This document shows positions 33,437-42,371 of a stretch of 64,000 bases of DNA, one piece after another. The notes beneath the pieces are model-generated. The model ran no database searches. It was not told the DNA's origin and saw only the letters and a program-made list of their open reading frames with translations. Source of the DNA: Dyella_A sp051962475 (GTDB lineage: Bacteria; Pseudomonadota; Gammaproteobacteria; Xanthomonadales; Rhodanobacteraceae); the NCBI RefSeq assembly GCF_051962475.1, contig NZ_JBQCCF010000069.1, forward strand, positions 124,001 to 188,000. The letters run 5' to 3'. Both the position numbers and the translations under genes were made by a program. Positions within the stretch are counted from its first letter, which is position 1; each line of letters opens with the position of its first letter.

Positions 33437-34804
33437 GTGTCCATCCCCAGTGCCGTCAAGAGCACCCCGATCGCGGGTCGCCAGCAGCTCGTCGACTACC
33501 TTGCGGCCGGCGAGAAGCCGCGCGAGGCGTGGCGTATCGGCACCGAGCACGAGAAATTCGGCTTTCGCACCGACGATCTGCGCCCGCCGACCTATGAGGG
33601 CGAGCGCGGCATCCGCGTGTTGTTGGAACAGTTGGCCGCGCGCTACGGCTGGGAGATCGCCCGCGAGGGCGAGCTGCCGGTGGCGCTGGCGCGCGACAAG
33701 GCCTCGATCACGCTGGAGCCGGCCGGCCAGCTGGAGTTGTCCGGCGCGCCGCTGGCGACCATCCACGAGACCTGCCGCGAAGTGAATGCACACTTGGCCG
33801 AGGTGCGCTCGATAGCCGAAGGCCTGGGGCTGGGCTTCCTCGGCATGGGCTTCCAGCCGAAGTGGCGTCGCGACGAGATGCCGTGGATGCCCAAGGGCCG
33901 TTACAAAATCATGCGCGAGTACATGCCCAAGGTCGGCTCGCTCGGCCTGGACATGATGACTCGCACCTGCACCGTGCAGGTGAACCTGGATTTCTCTTCC
34001 GAAGCGGACATGGTGAAGAAGTTCCGCACCAGTCTGGCCCTGCAGCCGATCGCCACGGCGCTGTTCGCCGATTCGCCGTTCACCGACGGCCAACCCAACG
34101 GCTACCAGTCCTTCCGCTCCCAGGTGTGGACCGACACCGATGCCGACCGCACCGGCATGCTCGATTTCGTGTTCGCCGACAGCTTCGGCTACGAGCGCTA
34201 CGTCGACTACATCCTCGACGTGCCGATGTACTTCAGCTACCAGGGCGGCAGGTACATCGACCTGGCCGGCCAGGACTTCAAGCGCTTCATGGCCGGCGAG
34301 CTGGCGGCCATTCCAGGCACGAAGGCCACCATGAAGGACTGGGCCGACCACCTCACCACCGCCTTCCCCGAAGTGCGGCTGAAGCAGTACCTGGAAATGC
34401 GCGGTGCCGACGGTGGCCCGTGGGGTCGCCTGTGCGCACTGCCGGCGCTGTGGGTCGGCCTGCTGTACGACGACGAAGCGCTGGATGCGGCGTGGGACCT
34501 GGTCAAGGATTTCTCCATGGCCGAGCGCCACGCGCTGCGCGACGGCGTGCCCAAGCACGCGCTGAAGCTGCCGTTCCGCGGCGGCACGGTGCGCGACCTG
34601 GCGCGCGAGGCGCTGAAGATCGCCACGCACGGCCTCAAGCGCCGCGCCTGCACCAACGACGGCGGCGCCGACGAGAGCATCTTCCTGCAGCCGCTGATCG
34701 AGATCGTCGAGGCGAACCTGACTCCGGCCGAACGCAAGCTCGAGCTGTTCCACAGCGCCTGGGGCGGCAGCGTCGATCCGGTGTTCCGCGAGTTCGCCTA
34801 CTGA
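33437..34804 (+). CDS. gshA: Glutamate-cysteine ligase, plant/alphaproteobacterial type
   Basis: A 455-residue enzyme catalysing the first step of glutathione synthesis. It belongs to the GCS2 class typical of Xanthomonadaceae, alphaproteobacteria and plants, which is unrelated in close sequence to E. coli GshA. Markers are WRIGTEHEKFGF, ASITLEPAGQLELSGAPL, GLGFLGMGFQPKWRRDEMPWMPKGRYKIMREYMPKVG, MMTRTCTVQVNLDFSSEADMVKKFRTSLALQPIATALFA and RSQVWTDTDADRTGMLDF. The start is most likely GTG 33437 (VSIPSAVKSTPIAGRQQLVDYL). A candidate -10 box TACAAT lies at 33358-33363. A REP pair and a shared terminator follow. Confidence 0.93.
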   Translation: MSIPSAVKSTPIAGRQQLVDYLAAGEKPREAWRIGTEHEKFGFRTDDLRPPTYEGERGIRVLLEQLAARYGWEIAREGELPVALARDKASITLEPAGQLELSGAPLATIHETCREVNAHLAEVRSIAEGLGLGFLGMGFQPKWRRDEMPWMPKGRYKIMREYMPKVGSLGLDMMTRTCTVQVNLDFSSEADMVKKFRTSLALQPIATALFADSPFTDGQPNGYQSFRSQVWTDTDADRTGMLDFVFADSFGYERYVDYILDVPMYFSYQGGRYIDLAGQDFKRFMAGELAAIPGTKATMKDWADHLTTAFPEVRLKQYLEMRGADGGPWGRLCALPALWVGLLYDDEALDAAWDLVKDFSMAERHALRDGVPKHALKLPFRGGTVRDLAREALKIATHGLKRRACTNDGGADESIFLQPLIEIVEANLTPAERKLELFHSAWGGSVDPVFREFAY

Positions 34805-34813
34805 CCGGTTGTC

Positions 34814-34893
34814 GTAGGAGCCCGCTCGCGGGCGATGCTTTCGCTCCTGATCCACATCGAAGCCAAGAGCATCGCTCGCGAGCGGACTCCTAC
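34814..34893. repeat. REP pair (BIME-like) after gshA
   Basis: An 80-bp element whose ends are GTAGGAG and CTCCTAC. Each half carries a palindrome (GCCCGCTCGCGGGCGATGC; GCATCGCTCGCGAGCGG) separated by about 30 bp. The GTAG head is the hallmark of REP sequences moved by REP-associated tyrosine transposases. A second copy is at 63644-63725. Confidence 0.85.
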
Positions 34894-34917
34894 AAGGGGC
34901 GGCATAGATAAGAAAAG

Positions 34918-34940
34918 GGCCGGCTTTCGCCGGCCTTTTT
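34918..34940. terminator. Intrinsic terminator shared by gshA and dcp
   Basis: GGCCGGC (34918-34924) and GCCGGCC (34929-34935) form a stem with a TTTC loop, with a T-run on the right and an A-run on the left. It ends gshA on the plus strand and the peptidyl-dipeptidase gene on the minus strand. Confidence 0.9.
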
Positions 34941-34960
34941 CGTTGATGCACACGCGGCGC

Positions 34961-37171
34961 CTATTTGCCCTTCGGCGCTTCCTTGAGGCCGCGGTCGATC
35001 AGCATCGGCTCGACGCTGGGCGCCTTGCCGCGCCAGGTTTCGTACATCTTCTCCAGGTCCTCGGTGTTGCCGCGCGAGAGCACCATGGCGCGGAAGCGGT
35101 CGCCGTTGGCACGGGTCAGGCCGCCGTGTTCCTTGAACCACTCGAAGCCGTCGTCGGCCAGCATCTCGGTCCACAGGTAGGCGTAGTAGCCGGCGGCATA
35201 GCCGTTGCCCCAGATGTGCTGGAAGTAGCTGGAGCGGTAGCGCGGCGGCACGTAGCTGAGGTCGATCTTGTCGTCCTTGAGCGTCTTGGCCTCGAACGCA
35301 TCGGCATCCTGCTTGGGCGCGTCGGCACCCAGCGTGTGCCAGCCCATGTCCAGCAACGCCGCAGAGACCAGCTCGGTCATGTCATAGCCCTTGTTGAAGC
35401 TGGTCGCCTTCTTGAGCTTGTCCACCAGCGCCTGCGGCATCGCCTCGCCGGTTTTGTAGTTCTTCGCGTAGTGGGCGAACACCTTCGGATCGGTCGCCCA
35501 GTGTTCGTTGAACTGCGAGGGAAACTCGACGAAGTCACGCGCGGTAGCCGTGCCGGAGAGCGTCGGGTACTGCTCGTCGGCGAACATGCCGTGCAGGGCG
35601 TGGCCGAACTCGTGGAACATCGTGATCACGTCGTCGAAGGACAGCAACGCCGGCTGACCCGCCACCGGCTTGGTGAAGTTGGCGACGTTGTAGACCACCG
35701 GCTTGGTGCCCAGCAGCTTGGACTGACCGACGAAGTTGTCCATCCACGCGCCGCCACCCTTGTTGTCGCGCTTGAAGTAGTCGCAGTAGAACAGCGCCAG
35801 CGACTTGCCGTCCTTGTCGAACACCTCGAACACGCGCACATCCGGCTGGTACACCGGCAGGTCCTTGCGCTCCTTGAAGGTCAGCCCGTAGAGCTGGTTG
35901 GCGGCGTAGAACACGCCGTTCTGCAGCACGTTGTCCAGCTCGAAGTACGGCTTGATCTGGTTCTCGTCCAGGTCGTACTTGGCCTTGCGCACCTGTTCGG
36001 CGTAGTGCTGCCAGTCCCAGGCCGCGACCTTGAAGCCGCCCTTCTGGGCGTCGATCACGTCCTGGATGTCCTTCGCCTCGCGCGCGGCGCGGGCGGTGGC
36101 CGCAGGTACCAGGTCCTGCATGAATTTGATCGCCGCGGTCGGCGTCTTAGCCATCTGGTCTTCCAGCTTCCATGCCGCGTAGTTGGGGAAACCCAGCAGC
36201 TTGGCCTGCTCGGCACGAATCTGCGCGATGCGCTCGATGGTCGCGCGGGTGTCGTTGGCGTCGCCCTTCTCGGCGCGGTTCCACGATGCCTTGAACAACG
36301 CTTCGCGGGTGGCGCGGTCATCCAGCCCCTGCAGGGCCGGCTGCTGCGTGGTGTTCTGCAGGCTGACGACGTACTTGCCGTCGAGCTTGCGCTCCTTAGC
36401 CGCGGCCGCCGCGGCGGCAATGTTTCCGTCGGGGAGGCCGGCCAGCTTGGCCTTGTCGTCCACCACCAGCGCGCCGTCCTTGGTGGCGGCGAGCAGAGTG
36501 TTGGTGAACTTGGTGCTGAGGGTCGACTCCTCTTTGTTGAGGTCCTTCAGCTTGGCCTTGTCGGCGTCGGACAGCTTGGCGCCGTGGTGCACGAAGTCGC
36601 GATAGACCACCTCGACCAGGCGCAGCGACTCAGGATCGAGCTTGAGCGAGGCGCGCTGGTTGTAGACCGACTCGACCCGCGCAAACAGCTTGCTGTTGAG
36701 ATAGATCGCATCTTCGTGCGCGGCGAGCTTCGGCGCCTCGTCCTCCTGCACCTTCTGCAGCGTGTCGTCGGTGTTGGCGCCGGTGACGCCGTTGAACACC
36801 GCCATCACCCGGTTGAGCAGTGCACCGGATTTCTCCATCGCCACGAAGGTGTTGTCGAAGGTGGCCGGCTCCGGGTTGTCGGCGATCTTCTCGATCTCCG
36901 CCAGGTGCTGGCGCATGCCCTCTTCGATCGCCGGCTGGTAATCGGCGTCGGTGATCTTGTCAAACGGCGGCGCCTGGAAATCCAGCGTGCTGGCCTGGGC
37001 GAACGGGTTGGCAGCATTGAAGGCGACACCCGCCACGCTACCGGCCGGAGCCGGGGCCGGCGCGCTGCTCGCCGGTGCTGCGGCTGACTTGGCAGCGTCG
37101 TCACTGGCCTGCTGCGAGCAGGCGGCCAGGGCGATCGAGGTGGCGATCACGAGAGTACGGAGTCGGAGCAT
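34961..37171 (-). CDS. dcp: Lipoprotein peptidyl-dipeptidase, M3 family (Dcp)
   Basis: A 736-residue zinc metallopeptidase of family M3 that releases dipeptides from C-termini. The signal MLRLRTLVIATSIALAAC has a lipobox (Cys18), so the protein should be membrane-anchored, followed by an Ala/Pro/Ser linker. The zinc site is FDDVITMFHEFGHALHGMFAD with the third ligand in RDFVEFPSQFNEHW. The C-terminal SYVPPRYRSSYFQHIWGNGYAAGYYAYLWTEMLADDGFEWF is typical of Dcp. Start ATG 37169-37171 has AAGGGAAC upstream. Soluble Dcp in E. coli has 681 residues; the extra length is the lipoprotein leader and linker. Confidence 0.94.
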   Translation of the reverse strand: MLRLRTLVIATSIALAACSQQASDDAAKSAAAPASSAPAPAPAGSVAGVAFNAANPFAQASTLDFQAPPFDKITDADYQPAIEEGMRQHLAEIEKIADNPEPATFDNTFVAMEKSGALLNRVMAVFNGVTGANTDDTLQKVQEDEAPKLAAHEDAIYLNSKLFARVESVYNQRASLKLDPESLRLVEVVYRDFVHHGAKLSDADKAKLKDLNKEESTLSTKFTNTLLAATKDGALVVDDKAKLAGLPDGNIAAAAAAAKERKLDGKYVVSLQNTTQQPALQGLDDRATREALFKASWNRAEKGDANDTRATIERIAQIRAEQAKLLGFPNYAAWKLEDQMAKTPTAAIKFMQDLVPAATARAAREAKDIQDVIDAQKGGFKVAAWDWQHYAEQVRKAKYDLDENQIKPYFELDNVLQNGVFYAANQLYGLTFKERKDLPVYQPDVRVFEVFDKDGKSLALFYCDYFKRDNKGGGAWMDNFVGQSKLLGTKPVVYNVANFTKPVAGQPALLSFDDVITMFHEFGHALHGMFADEQYPTLSGTATARDFVEFPSQFNEHWATDPKVFAHYAKNYKTGEAMPQALVDKLKKATSFNKGYDMTELVSAALLDMGWHTLGADAPKQDADAFEAKTLKDDKIDLSYVPPRYRSSYFQHIWGNGYAAGYYAYLWTEMLADDGFEWFKEHGGLTRANGDRFRAMVLSRGNTEDLEKMYETWRGKAPSVEPMLIDRGLKEAPKGK

Positions 37172-37281
37172 GCGGGTTCCCTTGGAGGCGCGCCCGACCA
37201 CCGGGCGCTTGGATACGGCAAGCCCGCGACTCTAACGATTCGAGGCCCCCGCTTCCAAGCCGCAGCGCGCCATCGACGCGC

Positions 37282-37635
37282 TCAGGCGGCGCGCATGTCG
37301 CGCAGGCTCCAGTGCTTGCCGATCAGCAGATTCAGCCGGTGGCGCACCACGCTCATCGGCAGCGACGTGACCAGGTCGACGTCCACGCGCTGCATGTCAT
37401 CCACCGAGGCGCGCGCCTCGGCGGCCGCATCGGTGACGCCGAGCGCCGGGTCGACCTCGTCCGGTTCCTCCTGCAACGCGCGCCAGTGTTCGAACAGTTG
37501 CGGGCTGCGCATCGCCTCGGTGAGCGCGGCGGCGAAGTCGTTCGGGCCGGCGCCGTCGTAGCGCAGCGACGCGATCGGGCCACGCGCCTGCGCAAGGTCA
37601 TCGATGCCGAGGTAGTAGTGGTTGCGTTGCGGCAT
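37282..37635 (-). CDS. Conserved hypothetical protein
   Basis: A 117-residue soluble protein beginning MPQRNHYYLGIDDLAQARG, acidic overall with an Ala/Glu/Asp-rich middle (VDPALGVTDAAAEARASVDDM) and a basic end (VRHRLNLLIGKHWSLRDMRAA). ATG 37633-37635 is preceded by GGAGAGG, better than the ATG 8 codons upstream. I recognise no domain. It sits between dcp and bioD on the same strand with 80-110 bp on each side, so it may be transcribed with bioD. Confidence 0.6.
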   Translation of the reverse strand: MPQRNHYYLGIDDLAQARGPIASLRYDGAGPNDFAAALTEAMRSPQLFEHWRALQEEPDEVDPALGVTDAAAEARASVDDMQRVDVDLVTSLPMSVVRHRLNLLIGKHWSLRDMRAA

Positions 37636-37715
37636 GGGCCTCTCCGTGGGGAATATCAACGGCGCGGATCAGAGCATCGATGGCCGGCACGGCGCGTGAA
37701 GGTCAGCACGACGGC

Positions 37716-38393
37716 TCAACCCAGCGCCTCGACTGCGGCGCCGAGATGACGCGCGGCATGCTGCGGCGGCTCGCCGTGCGGCAGCACGCCCAAGCACTGG
37801 CCCGGCAGCAGCTCGCGCAAGGTGGTCAGATTTTCCTCCACGGCCGCCATCGCCGGGTCGATGCGATTGCCGATCCAGCCCAGCAGCCGGCAGCCGTCCG
37901 CCGCGATCGCGCGCGCGCTGAGCAGCGCGTGGTTGAGGCAGCCCAGCCGCAGGCCGACCACCAGGATCACCGGCAGCTCCCACGCCTGCGCCAGCGCCGG
38001 GGCCATCAATCCGGGGCCCAGCGGCACCAGCCAGCCGCCGACGCCCTCCACCACCACCGGCGCATGGCGCGCGCGCAGCCGCTCAAATGCCTCGGTGAGC
38101 AGCGGCAGCGTCACCGTCACGCCGCCGCGCGCAGCTGCCAGGTGAGGCGACAGCGGCGCGCGCAGGCTGACCGGGTTGATCGCCGCGTAGGCCACGCCGG
38201 CCGGGCCGGCGGCCTGCAGGGCCAGCGCATCCTCGTTGCGCAAGCCCTCGGGCGTCTCCTCGCAGCCGCTGGCCACCGGTTTCATGCCCACCGCATCGCG
38301 CCCTGCCGCGCGCAGCGCGTGCAGCAGCGCGCACGAGGCATGGGTCTTGCCGATGCCGGTATCGGTGCCGGCAATGAACACGGCCGGACGCAT
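37716..38393 (-). CDS. bioD: Dethiobiotin synthetase
   Basis: A 225-residue ATP-dependent enzyme that closes the ureido ring of dethiobiotin in biotin synthesis. It shows the P-loop FIAGTDTGIGKTHASCALLHAL, VGMKPVASG, the VVVEGVGGWLVPL segment and GWIGNRIDP. The start MRPAVFIAGTDTGIG (38391-38393) fits the family; the longer frame upstream is non-coding. Other bio genes are not in the window. It diverges from the fRMsr gene across 97 bp. Confidence 0.93.
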   Translation of the reverse strand: MRPAVFIAGTDTGIGKTHASCALLHALRAAGRDAVGMKPVASGCEETPEGLRNEDALALQAAGPAGVAYAAINPVSLRAPLSPHLAAARGGVTVTLPLLTEAFERLRARHAPVVVEGVGGWLVPLGPGLMAPALAQAWELPVILVVGLRLGCLNHALLSARAIAADGCRLLGWIGNRIDPAMAAVEENLTTLRELLPGQCLGVLPHGEPPQHAARHLGAAVEALG

Positions 38394-38490
38394 CAGCTGC
38401 GGTTCCCTGGAGAAAAGACGAACGATGGCATCGGAGGCTCCTTCGGACGGCGCGGCGCATAATAAGCACTTTGCCCCCGGACGCCCACGC

Positions 38491-38985
38491 ATGTTCGAAC
38501 TCTCCACCCACGCGCCGACCAGCAAGCGCGAGCATTACCTGGAACTACTTGAACAGGCACGCGGACTCATGGCCGGCGAGCCCGACCTGATCGCCAACGC
38601 CGCCAACTTCAGCGCGCTGCTGTTCCACAGCCTGCCGGACCTCAACTGGGCCGGCTTCTACTTCTACGACGGCACCGAGCTGGTGGTGGGCCCGTTCCAG
38701 GGCAAGCCGGCGTGTATCCGCATCGCGCTGGGTCGCGGCGTGTGCGGCACGGCGGCGCAGACGCGGCAGACCCAACTGGTGGTTGACGTGCACGCGTTCG
38801 ACGGTCACATCGCCTGCGATGCCGCCTCCAACTCCGAGATCGTGGTGCCGCTGGTAAAGGCGGACGGAAGCCTGCTCGGCGTTTGGGACGTGGACAGCCC
38901 GCTCACCGGTCGCTTCGACGACGAGGACCGCGCCGGCATGGAGGCGCTGTGCGCCGTGTTCATGCGGACGGTCGAGGCCGCCTGA
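38491..38985 (+). CDS. msrC: Free methionine-(R)-sulfoxide reductase, GAF domain
   Basis: A 164-residue single GAF-domain enzyme that reduces free methionine-(R)-sulfoxide with thioredoxin as electron source. The three active cysteines characteristic of fRMsr are visible (GKPACIRIALGRGVCGTAAQT and HIACDAASNSEIVVPL), as is the fold signature NWAGFYFYDGTELVVGPFQG. Length matches E. coli fRMsr (about 165). The start codon ATG 38491 has only a weak ribosome-binding site. The thioredoxin gene needed for its recycling is 7.6 kb away. Confidence 0.93.
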   Translation: MFELSTHAPTSKREHYLELLEQARGLMAGEPDLIANAANFSALLFHSLPDLNWAGFYFYDGTELVVGPFQGKPACIRIALGRGVCGTAAQTRQTQLVVDVHAFDGHIACDAASNSEIVVPLVKADGSLLGVWDVDSPLTGRFDDEDRAGMEALCAVFMRTVEAA

Positions 38986-39032
38986 TCACCCGCAACCGCG
39001 CAGCGGCATAGTGTCGCAAGGATTCTTGCGAA

Positions 39033-39674
39033 TCAGCCAGCGCGCGGTTGCCGCAGCAGCTCGAGTACGCGTGCGCGCGCCTCGTCGACGCCGGTGGGCG
39101 CGCTGGAGGAAAACCCCTGCACGGTGGCTTGGCGCCCTTCGTTGACGAACTGCCGGCGCATCGCCGCCACTGTCTGCATCGCCTGGCTGCGCGAGAGCTT
39201 GTCGGCCTTGGTCAGCAGCAGATGGCACGGCAGTGCGGTGGCGAAGCAGAAGTCCAGCATCATCCGGTCGAATTCCTTCAGCGGATGACGGATGTCCGCG
39301 ATCAGTACCACGCCGCGCAGGCTACGGCGCTGGTGCAGATAGGCGTCGATCTCGGTCTTCCAGTGCGCGCGCAGGTCCTCCGGGACCTTGGCGTAGCCGT
39401 AGCCGGGCAGGTCGATCAGGCGCGCATCGAACGGCGCCTCGCCCGCCACCGGCGGCAACGGGGGCAGCGAAAACGCCACCATCTGCTGGGTGCGCCCGGG
39501 CGTCTTGGAGGTGCGCGCCAGACCACGATGGCCGGTAAGCGCATTCAACGCACTGGACTTGCCGGCGTTGGAGCGGCCGGCAAACGCCACCTCCGCTCCC
39601 TGATCGGCGGGCAGCTGGCTGATGCGATGGGCAGCAAGCACGAACTGCGCGCCCTGGAGCGGATTGGAAGACAT
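39033..39674 (-). CDS. engB: Ribosome biogenesis GTPase YihA/EngB
   Basis: A 213-residue TRAFAC GTPase essential for 50S assembly and cell division in many bacteria. G motifs are GRSNAGKSSALNAL (G1), a Thr in TPGRTQQMV (G2), DLPGYGYAKV (G3) and TKADKL (G4). The N-terminal segment FVLAAHRISQLPADQGAEVAFAG is typical. It diverges from the cytochrome c4 gene by 112 bp, an arrangement common in gammaproteobacteria. Confidence 0.95.
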   Translation of the reverse strand: MSSNPLQGAQFVLAAHRISQLPADQGAEVAFAGRSNAGKSSALNALTGHRGLARTSKTPGRTQQMVAFSLPPLPPVAGEAPFDARLIDLPGYGYAKVPEDLRAHWKTEIDAYLHQRRSLRGVVLIADIRHPLKEFDRMMLDFCFATALPCHLLLTKADKLSRSQAMQTVAAMRRQFVNEGRQATVQGFSSSAPTGVDEARARVLELLRQPRAG

Positions 39675-39786
39675 GGGAATGGTTTGACCGGTCAGGGTGG
39701 CACGGCGATAATTCTGCGGTTTCTGCCCAAGGCAAGCCGCGCGGCGGCTTCACGGCAGTATCTGCAGTCTTTCAGGAGACAAGTGT

Positions 39787-40569
39787 ATGAGTTTTCGGCC
39801 CGCCGATTTTCGGCACGCTGTGCTTGGGGCGGCTGTCGCCCTCACCTTCGCGCTGTCCGCCGGCGCGGTGATGGCCCAGAACGCCAAGCCCGCCGCTGCT
39901 TCCAGCGCGGCGCCGGCAGCGGCCGGCAGCGCAGCAGCGCCTGCGGCAGCAGCGCCCGCCGAAGCGGCGACCGCCGCGGTCAAGCCCGGTGACGCCACCG
40001 CCGGCCAGGGCAAGGCCGCTGTGTGCGGCGCCTGCCACGGCATCGACGGTAACTCGGCCGACCCGCAGTATCCGAAGCTCGCCGGCCAGCACGAGTCGTA
40101 CATCGCCCGCCAGCTGACCAACTTCAAGGCCGCCAAGCGGCAGAACCCAATCATGCTCGGCATGGCCTCCCCGCTGTCCGAGCAGGACATGCACGACATC
40201 GGCGCCTACTTCGCCACCAAGGTGTCGCGTCCGGGCGTCGCCGACGAGGCGCTGGTCGAGCACGGCCAGAAGCTCTACCGCGAGGGCGACGTGGAGCGCG
40301 GCATTCCGGCCTGCATGGCCTGTCACCTCACCGATGGCCGCGGCAATCCCGGTGCGATCTATCCGCAACTCGCCGGTCAGCACGCGCAATACGTGGAGGC
40401 CACGCTGAAGTCATGGCACGACGGCACGGTGTGGGGCGACGACGCCCACGCGCAGATCATGCCGGCGATCGCCAAGAAGCTCGACGCCAAGGACATCACC
40501 GCACTGGCCAGCTACATCGAGGGCCTGCACTCGGCCGACAGCGGCGACACCGCTACCGCGGCACCCTGA
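39787..40569 (+). CDS. Dihaem cytochrome c4
   Basis: A 260-residue periplasmic cytochrome with two c-type haem sites, C80GAC83H84 and C176MAC179H180, each heading a homologous half (KLAGQHESYIARQL / QLAGQHAQYVEATL). Cytochromes c4 carry electrons to terminal oxidases. The signal peptide ends near VMAQ30, after which about 35 residues of Ala/Pro (residues 33-65) form a tether not found in the short E. coli-type or Pseudomonas c4. GGAG lies just upstream of the ATG. Two DsbA-like lipoprotein genes follow, fitting a periplasmic redox cluster. Confidence 0.93.
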   Translation: MSFRPADFRHAVLGAAVALTFALSAGAVMAQNAKPAAASSAAPAAAGSAAAPAAAAPAEAATAAVKPGDATAGQGKAAVCGACHGIDGNSADPQYPKLAGQHESYIARQLTNFKAAKRQNPIMLGMASPLSEQDMHDIGAYFATKVSRPGVADEALVEHGQKLYREGDVERGIPACMACHLTDGRGNPGAIYPQLAGQHAQYVEATLKSWHDGTVWGDDAHAQIMPAIAKKLDAKDITALASYIEGLHSADSGDTATAAP

Positions 40570-40578
40570 TCGACCCAC

Positions 40579-40608
40579 ACGCCGACCTCCGGGTCGGCGT
40601 TGTCGTTT
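40579..40608 (+). terminator. Terminator-like hairpin after cytochrome c4
   Basis: ACGCCGACC (40579-40587) pairs with GGTCGGCGT (40592-40600) around a 4-nt loop, and TGTCGTTTT follows. It could separate the cytochrome gene from the dsbA pair. Confidence 0.65.
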
Positions 40609-40657
40609 TACCCTGTGCGTCTGTATCTGACGCCGCCGACTCCCCAAGGACATTCCC

Positions 40658-41545
40658 ATGCTGAAGCGCCTGCCGATCCTGTGTTTCGCCCTGCTCGCCC
40701 TCACCGCGTGCAGCCACGACAGCAACAGCCCGGCGCCGACCGCTTCCGCTCCCTCGTCCACCGCCAGTGCGCCCGCGCAGGCACCGGCCGCCACACCGGC
40801 CACCGCCGGCACGGCCGCTGCAGCGACCACCAACACGGCACCGGCATCGACGGCCGCCACGCCGGCGACCGCGGCCACCACGGCTGCGGCAGCGGCGCCC
40901 ACCGATGCGCCTGCCTTCGTCGAAGACCCGAAGTGGGTCGAGGGCAAGAACTACTTCCGCATCGAGCCGGCGCAGCCGAAGGTGTCCAACACCGACAAGG
41001 TCGAGGTGACCGAGGTGTTTTCCTACGCCTGCCCCTCGTGCAATGCCTTCCACCCGCTGGTGGGCAAACTGGCCGCGAGCCTGCCCTCCTACGCGCAGAT
41101 GTCCTACCTGCCGGTGTCGTTCATTCCGCAGGAGAACTTCCCGATGTTCCAGCGCGCCTACCTCACCGCGCAGGCGCTGGGCGTGGCCGAGAAGGCCAAC
41201 GACGCGATGTATGACGCGGTGTGGAAGAGCAAGGAGCTGAGCTCCGAGCGCGCCGACGGCCAGGGCCTGAAGCCGATGTCCGACCTGCCCAAGATCGATG
41301 ACGCGGCCAAGGTCTACGCCAAGTTCGGCGTCGATCCGAAGGAGTTCGTGGCGGTCGCCAACTCCTTCAGCATCAACACGCAGGTCAAGCGCGCCGACCA
41401 GCTGGTGAAGGCCTATGGCGTAGAAGGCACGCCGACGATCGTGATCGATGGCAAGTACCGCTTCGATGGCCCCAGCGCCGGCGGCTATGCGCAGATGGTG
41501 GAGCTCGCCAAGTACCTTGCGGCCAAGGAAGCCGCCGGCAAGTAA
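40658..41545 (+). CDS. DsbA-like thiol:disulfide interchange lipoprotein, copy 1
   Basis: A 295-residue lipoprotein (signal MLKRLPILCFALLALTAC, lipid Cys18). A long Ala/Thr/Pro tether (about residues 22-85) precedes a DsbA-fold domain. The active site is VFSYACPSCNAFHP (CPSC instead of the CPHC of E. coli DsbA). The cis-Pro loop VEGTPTIVIDGKYRF and the DsbA helical insertion are present. It is predicted to introduce disulfides into exported proteins while tethered to the membrane. AAGGA precedes the ATG. A second, shorter copy follows 72 bp downstream. Confidence 0.9.
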   Translation: MLKRLPILCFALLALTACSHDSNSPAPTASAPSSTASAPAQAPAATPATAGTAAAATTNTAPASTAATPATAATTAAAAAPTDAPAFVEDPKWVEGKNYFRIEPAQPKVSNTDKVEVTEVFSYACPSCNAFHPLVGKLAASLPSYAQMSYLPVSFIPQENFPMFQRAYLTAQALGVAEKANDAMYDAVWKSKELSSERADGQGLKPMSDLPKIDDAAKVYAKFGVDPKEFVAVANSFSINTQVKRADQLVKAYGVEGTPTIVIDGKYRFDGPSAGGYAQMVELAKYLAAKEAAGK

Positions 41546-41617
41546 GCGACACCGGCGGCACCTTTGCCGCCTGCCGCGGTCTTGCCTTTTCGCCCCTATC
41601 CGCTCCGGAGTCGATCC

Positions 41618-42274
41618 ATGCTGAAGCACCTCTCCCGCCTGCGCCTGTTCGCCCTGCTCGGCGGACTCCTGCTTGCCACCGCATGCACCGCCGGCACCGG
41701 CAACGATGCGACCGCGCCGTATACCGAGGGCACCGATTACGTAGCCCTGCCCGGCCCGGCTCAGCGCTACAGCGCCGAAGGCAAGGTGGAAGTGGTCGAG
41801 GTGTTCTCCTACGGCTGCATCCACTGCTCGCATTTCGCGCCCATCGCCGAGAAGCTGCGCGCTGCGCTGCCCAAGGGCGTGGTGTTCAAGCTGGTGCCGG
41901 CACCGTTCAGCGCCGAGTGGCTGCCGTTCGCCCGCGCCTACTACGCGGCGAAGAAGCTCGGCGTGGTCGACCGCACGCACCTGGAACTGTTCAAGGAGAA
42001 GTTCGAGCAGAACTATCCGCTCAACACGCTCGACGAGCTGGCCGATTTCTACGCCCGCCAGGGCGTGGATCGCGCCGAGTTCATGCGCATCGCCACCTCG
42101 GACGCGGTCACCGCGCAGATGAAGAGCGACCTGGCGCTGATCCAGAAGTGGGGCGTCACCGGCACGCCGACGATCGTGGTGGACGGCAAGTACCGCAGCG
42201 GCGAAGTGCACACGTTCGACCAGCTCTCCGCGATGACCCAGTGGCTGGCCAAGCGCGAGCTGGCCGGCAAATAA
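41618..42274 (+). CDS. DsbA-like thiol:disulfide interchange lipoprotein, copy 2
   Basis: A 218-residue protein with a lipobox (LLGGLLLATAC) and a DsbA-fold domain. The active site is VFSYGCIHCSHFAP (CIHC) and the cis-Pro loop is VTGTPTIVVDGKYRSG. It lacks the long tether of copy 1 and shares its overall domain pattern, so the pair arose by duplication. Different central dipeptides (PS against IH) predict different redox potentials and possibly different partners. GGAG lies 7 bases before ATG 41618. DsbB is not in the window. Confidence 0.9.
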   Translation: MLKHLSRLRLFALLGGLLLATACTAGTGNDATAPYTEGTDYVALPGPAQRYSAEGKVEVVEVFSYGCIHCSHFAPIAEKLRAALPKGVVFKLVPAPFSAEWLPFARAYYAAKKLGVVDRTHLELFKEKFEQNYPLNTLDELADFYARQGVDRAEFMRIATSDAVTAQMKSDLALIQKWGVTGTPTIVVDGKYRSGEVHTFDQLSAMTQWLAKRELAGK

Positions 42275-42371
42275 GGCCGGCCGGGGCAGCGGCAAGCGCG
42301 GCTGTCGCGGCGTTCACGCGCCGCACGGCATGCTTGGCGCACCTGTTTCCGCTCCTTTGCCGCCTGAGCCC

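Noticed and set aside
32069..34951. 960-codon frame antisense to rho and gshA
   Set aside because: Covers parts of two well-identified genes and the terminator between them; composition typical of a GC shadow.
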